Assembly: GCA_049976505.1 (NCBI GenBank)
Contig: JBMFIC010000007.1
Location: forward strand, 1 to 54,466
Reading direction: 5' to 3'
DNA from: CAYFFZ01 sp049976505
Lineage (GTDB): Archaea > Thermoproteota > Nitrososphaeria > Conexivisphaerales > UBA164
Length of the DNA: 54,466 nt
The first letter of the stretch is position 1; every line of letters begins with the position of its first letter. Shown here piece by piece: positions 51,075-54,466 of the stretch. A model generated the notes under the pieces. The model worked only from the letters and a program-made list of their open reading frames with translations. It was not told where the DNA came from and ran no database searches. The position numbers and the translations under genes are program-made.

Positions 51075-51491
51075 TTACTCCTTCTTTGACCTGAGCTCCT
51101 GAAGGTAGGCCTCGTAAACCTGCTTTGCTTTTTCTGCAGAAGGGCCTGTTCCCTCGACGACGCCGCTCTTTGTTATCTTGATCTTGTCCATGACTATTAT
51201 GGCCCCTATGTCCTCCCTTAGCTTGACCATGTTTGGGAAGACCTTGTTAAGCCTGTCCGCAAGGGCCTTCAGGTCAAACAGCTCCTCCAACAGCATAATC
51301 TTCCTAATCATTTTAGATGAGTAGATCATCCTTGTTGTCGTTTCGCCCTTTACCTCGAGCACGACGTTTAATGCAGGATCAATGGCTAAGAGAGTTCCCT
51401 CTATCTCTCCTTCATCAGTTGCTACCTTAACCCTTTTGTTAAGAAAGGAGGCAAGCTCCTCTATAAACCTCTTCTCAACTATAGACGACAA
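51075..51491 (-). CDS. LSm (Sm-like) RNA-binding protein with C-terminal extension
   Basis: A 138-aa protein. Residues 10-70 form the Sm fold (LASFLNKRVKVATDEGEIEGTLLAIDPALNVVLEV, then MIYSSKMIRKIMLLE), followed by a C-terminal alpha/beta extension of about 70 residues as in SmAP3-type archaeal proteins. It starts at TTG 51491, with CTTAAATACG about 28 bases upstream, so leaderless. Convergent with the TrmB-like gene. Confidence 0.82.
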   Translation of the reverse strand: MSSIVEKRFIEELASFLNKRVKVATDEGEIEGTLLAIDPALNVVLEVKGETTTRMIYSSKMIRKIMLLEELFDLKALADRLNKVFPNMVKLREDIGAIIVMDKIKITKSGVVEGTGPSAEKAKQVYEAYLQELRSKKE

Positions 51492-51541
51492 CCCAAAAAA
51501 ATTGCATTATTATCGTATTTAAGCGTTTTTGGCCACAGCCT

Positions 51542-51612
51542 GAAGGGGCGGCTCCGCCTGTGCGCCTCATTACGAAGCCGCCTGCGGGAAAAGCCCTAGA
51601 AGGCGGTTACGC
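51542..51612. other. GC-rich hairpins upstream of LSm gene
   Basis: Two strong stems sit in an AT-rich gap: GGCGG-CT-CCGCC (51547-51558), flanked by CACAG and CTGTG, and AGCCGCC (51576-51582) pairing with GGCGGTT (51602-51608) around an inner GGG/CCC. No reading frame fits. It may be a small RNA or an element relic. The rest of 51613-51789 shows nothing I can name. Confidence 0.35.
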
Positions 51613-51789
51613 AAAAATCGAATAGCGCGTGGTGGGGCAGACATGCTTATTTTAAGAGCTAATCCTTGCACTAAGTTGCCCATAAGCGTGATCAACCGGA
51701 TTTTACAGCTTTGTGCTTTATGCGCCTTCAACGTGGTCCTTCAGCATATAGGAAAAATTAGCGATCTCGGAAACAGAGCATTGAATTCT

Positions 51790-51929
51790 CTGACCTACTC
51801 CCCGTCCTGAAGGGCAGGGGCTCCCGAACTCTCGGGGGTTACTCCATTTATGGGAGCCACTGGGCCAACAAATACCAGGCATGCATTTAAGTTCTTGCTG
51901 CTTTCATCCTCGTCTTGAACGGCGAGGCT
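51790..51929 (-). mobile_element. TnpB-element right-end relic, copy B (omega-RNA-like)
   Basis: The minus strand matches copy A (40721-40857) across its length and copy C (53680-53760) across the terminal 70 bases (GGAGTAACCCCCGAGA, a GCCCTTCAGG-type hairpin, and the end AGTAGGTCAG). Upstream, an open frame continues to about 52030 and encodes a TnpB-like C-terminal tail (PCLSLRGHGTYKRSLAV, DEDESSKNLNACL), but the RuvC core is gone. Bases after GGTCAG (AGAATTC) are unique. Interpreted as a tnpB remnant with intact right end; transcription is untested. Confidence 0.65.
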
Positions 51930-52194
51930 TCTTTTGTAAGTCCCATGCCCTCTCAGGGAGAGGCATGGCCCGGTTCTCACACACAGAATCAAGGGATCAG
52001 CACCATAGCCGCGGGATGGCCCGGACGTGCATAAATAGGTTTTCCGCCAACAAACCTTACAGCCAAGATTTTCTGTGAAATTTGCTGTTAAATACCCGGC
52101 CGATCCTGAACGAACGATAAAGCACGTCTCGCGTTTTTATTGAATGAATAACACCGAAAGCCTGCAACAATCGGAATGTTATAGATTTTAAAAA

Positions 52195-52270
52195 TGGGGC
52201 CGGTGGGATTTGAACCCACGACCGCCAGCGCCCCAGGCTGGCATCCTAGACCAGGCTAGACGACGGCCCC
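52195..52270 (-). tRNA. tRNA-Pro (anticodon GGG)
   Basis: A 76-base cloverleaf on the minus strand: acceptor GGGGCCG with CGGCCCC, anticodon stem CCAGC/GCTGG with loop CTGGGGC (anticodon GGG), T-arm GTGGGTTCAAATCCCAC, discriminator A. No intron. A TATA-like GAATTTAAAC lies about 28 bases upstream near 52294-52303. Confidence 0.92.
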
Positions 52271-52431
52271 TCAAGCTTTAAATACTGAGCTGGGTTTAAA
52301 TTCTTAACTAAAACTGCTTCTGCCATGCTGAGATTCTCTAGGAAGCTTAACCGCTTTAAAAAGGCCGTGCGGCCTGCTCAAATCTTTGGCATGCTTTTTA
52401 AGCTGTGGTATTTCTATTTTTGCTGTAAAAA

Positions 52432-53598
52432 TTGAAAATTGGAGAAGAGGCCCGCCTTCTCATCTATTCCTCAATAATAATTGCGCTTTCACAGGGGTTC
52501 ATGTGGGTTGACTTTCCGGTCTACCTTGCTGAGATAGGATATCAGCCAATACAGATAGGCATCGTGCTCACCTTTAACACGTTAATCGGATCGCTTCTGA
52601 TGATGCCCATTGGGGCTCTGTCTGACGCGTACGGTAGAAAGAGGTTTATAGCACAGGCCAGAGCCCTTTCGTTTGCAGCGTATGCGATCCTTTCGGTGTT
52701 CAGCGGATTGCCCGAGGTGCTTCTTGCCGTTACCCTTCTGGGCATATCCTTTGCAAACTCCGGCTCAAGCTTTATGGCCCTGCTGGCTGAGAAGTCAGAT
52801 GACGCCAACAGGAACTACGTTTTTGCGTTCTCAAGCTTCACAAACGGCATCGCCTCGTCCGTTGGAATGCTCCTGGGTTCCATTCCTCCCTATCTAATGA
52901 GCTACTTCCACATGACGCTTATCGAGTCCTACAGGGTTCTCTTCACCATGGCGTCTGCCGGCTCGCTTTTATCTCTGATTCCGCTTTTGATGGTGAACGA
53001 AAGGTACAGGGGAAAGAGGGACAGGATAACCATATTTCCACGGGCTTCAAGGAAGATAGTTACAAGGCTTTCGGTCCTTGGCATGATAGGCCTTGGGGCC
53101 GGGGTTCTTGTCAGAATATTCCCGCTCTGGTTCTATCTTAGATACGGTGTTAACGTGAACGTTCTGGGGCCACTTTTCGCTCTTACTGGATTTCTGACGG
53201 CCCTCGCAAGCCTTGCAACCCCCTCCATGGCGCTCAGAATAGGCGAAATAAGCACGATAGTTTACACCGAAGCTGCCTCGATAATAATCCTAATAGCCAT
53301 GCCTTTCATGCCGTTTTATTATTTAGCGGGGGCCCTATACGTGCTGAGAAGCCTTCTTATGAACATGTCAGCACCAATACAGAACAGCTTTATAATGAGG
53401 CTGATACCTGAAGATGAAAGGTCGCTTGCTTCATCCATAATAAACTTCTTTGACTCCCTGCCCAGATCGTTCGGGCCGTTTATAAGCGGTTTCTTTATCC
53501 AGCTTGGATATCTTAACCTTCCTTTCTTCTTTACTGCAGCGCTGTACTCGGCCTCAGTATATGGATTCTACCTCCTGTTCAAAAAATATCAACACTAA
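52432..53598 (+). CDS. MFS transporter
   Basis: A 388-aa major facilitator protein with about 12 transmembrane helices. The loop 2-3 signature is visible as GALSDAYGRKRFIAQAR, and a weaker repeat occurs in the second half. It starts at TTG 52432; a TATA-like CTTTTTAAGC lies about 35 bases upstream. Monocistronic between tRNA-Pro and the TnpB element. Substrate unknown, drug or sugar export-type by general appearance. Confidence 0.85.
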   Translation: MKIGEEARLLIYSSIIIALSQGFMWVDFPVYLAEIGYQPIQIGIVLTFNTLIGSLLMMPIGALSDAYGRKRFIAQARALSFAAYAILSVFSGLPEVLLAVTLLGISFANSGSSFMALLAEKSDDANRNYVFAFSSFTNGIASSVGMLLGSIPPYLMSYFHMTLIESYRVLFTMASAGSLLSLIPLLMVNERYRGKRDRITIFPRASRKIVTRLSVLGMIGLGAGVLVRIFPLWFYLRYGVNVNVLGPLFALTGFLTALASLATPSMALRIGEISTIVYTEAASIIILIAMPFMPFYYLAGALYVLRSLLMNMSAPIQNSFIMRLIPEDERSLASSIINFFDSLPRSFGPFISGFFIQLGYLNLPFFFTAALYSASVYGFYLLFKKYQH

Positions 53599-53679
53599 CC
53601 AGCCTTCACTTAAAGCTGGCCTTAAATGCTCCCGCTGGCGGCATGCATCCGCTTCACGCATGGATTTAACGATTTAACT

Positions 53680-53760
53680 CTGACCTCCTTCCCGCCCTGA
53701 AGGGCGAGGGTTCCCAAGGTCTCGGGGGTTACACCCCTTTAGTGGGTGATACTCCGCCGT
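53680..53760 (-). mobile_element. Right end of TnpB element, copy C
   Basis: Follows the tnpB stop at 53729 on the minus strand: GGTGTAACCCCCGAGA, a perfect GCCCT-TC-AGGGC hairpin and the end GGAGGTCAG. These match copies A and B, and the hairpin block TCCCGCCCTGAAGGGCGAGG (plus-strand sense, 53690-53709) matches 54-73 in the S3Ae gene exactly. In known IS605-type elements the guide-RNA scaffold spans the tnpB 3' end and this region. Confidence 0.65.
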
Positions 53761-54466
53761 GCATGACGATGTATGAAAGAGGCTTTGCTATGATTTTGAC
53801 TGACAGACCAGCTGCTTTCCTGAGTATGTTCAGCGCCCCGTTCAGATCTGAATGAAGCCTGTGACCGAGAGGACATTTTACCACGCCTCTCGGGCTTCTG
53901 ATCACCTCGACGTCGTGGTAAGCGCAGAGCCTTGAAGTATTGTATTCAATCACTTCATAAACCTTTATTCCGTACTCCTGAGCTTCGTGCTCGATTGCAT
54001 CCATTAGTTCACGGTAAGACCACAAGTTCTCAGTGAGCTTGTTTCCCTTATCCTGAGCGATCTCATACGGATAGCCGATGTACAGCGCTGAAACGCCAAG
54101 AGACCAGAGCTTCTCAATTAGATGTGATGCCAAAGTCCTGTATAAGTGGGCCATCCTGCGGTTCAATTTTCCCTCGAGCCTCCTCCTCTCAAGCCTGAGC
54201 TCCTCGGCCCATTCGCTCAGCTTAAGATTTTTTGCTCTGTCCTCAAGAGATTTTATTTCTGAAATCCTTTTCTGCAGGTAGAAGAAGTCCTCCTTTGCTC
54301 TGGAGCCCCTCTACAGAAGCCACGTTCCGTCGGAAACAATGACCGAGGCGAGTATGTTTATCCCAAGATCGATCGAGGCGCTTTTGTTTCCTTTAGGTCT
54401 TTCTCTCTGAATTTCCTTTCTTTCACCTTTCACGATGTTCCTTACGGCTTCCACGCCAACCTCCAC
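53729..54466 (-). pseudogene. tnpB: TnpB (IS605 OrfB-type RNA-guided nuclease), interrupted and partial
   Basis: Reading from the window edge, the frame encodes RuvC-I SASIDLGINILASVIV, then DGTWLL followed by a TAG stop at 54313-54311, then RGSRAKEDFFYLQKRISEIKSL, the catalytic-glutamate region VYEVIEYNTS, a CAYH...CPLGH metal motif and RuvC-III HSDLNGALNI. All three acidic catalytic residues are present; only the stop interrupts them, where relatives usually have a tyrosine or similar. The downstream part could be translated from TTG 54166 as a fragment. The 5' end lies outside the window and no tnpA is seen. Confidence 0.8.

Noticed and set aside
1..54466. CRISPR array or rRNA operon
   Set aside because: No regularly spaced direct repeats and no rRNA sequence were seen on either strand.

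Overview
The window is an archaeal chromosome segment, most likely from a thermophilic crenarchaeote-type (TACK/Thermoproteota) organism. The evidence is archaeal information-processing genes throughout (S3Ae, S27e, L44e, aIF2-alpha, aIF1A, aRF1, Nop10, GINS, PriS, archaeal DnaG, FEN1, Dpo4-type polymerase, LSm, Kae1/Bud32), an ESCRT-III/Vps4 cell-division cluster, a protein disulfide oxidoreductase, an AglB oligosaccharyltransferase, frequent GTG/TTG starts, TATA boxes about 26-28 bases ahead of leaderless starts, and GGTGAT-type ribosome sites inside operons. I cannot place it to genus. Coding density is high and there is no rRNA, CRISPR array or cdc6/orc1 gene.

Layout. 1-2.9 kb: ribosomal protein S3Ae and a prpD-prpB pair (methylcitrate pathway). 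2.9-3.4 kb: an unusual intergenic element, a perfect 149-bp inverted repeat whose 125-nt centre folds into three further hairpins, followed by a GC-rich structured stretch. 3.5-5.2 kb: tRNA-Gln(TTG), a polytopic membrane protein, tRNA-Thr(GGT). 5.2-17 kb: prf1-valS, pyrH, ubiX, dnaG, an SsnA-like amidohydrolase, fen-pcm, mobA and a trx-pdo redox pair. 17-23.4 kb: an ACT protein, a CofE-like ligase, a PadR-controlled ABC exporter and a run of winged-helix regulators. 23.4-27.6 kb: the gins51-rpl44e-rps27e-eif2a-nop10 operon, a thioesterase and citrate synthase, which could serve the methylcitrate genes. 27.9-39.5 kb: MTA phosphorylase, an orphan KdpC-like protein, aglB-priS, a peroxiredoxin, TrmB regulator, Dpo4, purA-purB-phosphoribosyltransferase, aIF1A. 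39.5-44.7 kb: moeA and an overlapping AMMECR1-glycosyltransferase-moaE-kae1-bud32 operon. 44.7-51.5 kb: a phosphatase-family gene, a divergent LarA-like gene, and two ESCRT-III genes with a Vps4 ATPase and a four-cysteine protein, facing a TrmB-like regulator. 51.5-54.5 kb: an LSm gene, tRNA-Pro(GGG), an MFS transporter and a TnpB gene interrupted by an in-frame stop at the window edge.

The most notable accessory signals are (1) the nested palindromic element at 2895-3317 and (2) a family of TnpB-associated right ends. Three right-end copies finish in the same GGTCAG and share a terminal hairpin (40721-40857, 51790-51929, 53680-53760). The first two keep only a C-terminal scrap of TnpB plus the right end, the region that yields omega/reRNA in known TnpB systems. 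A 20-base match to the same right-end hairpin forms the last codons of the S3Ae gene. All functions are inferred by reading; no database search was run.
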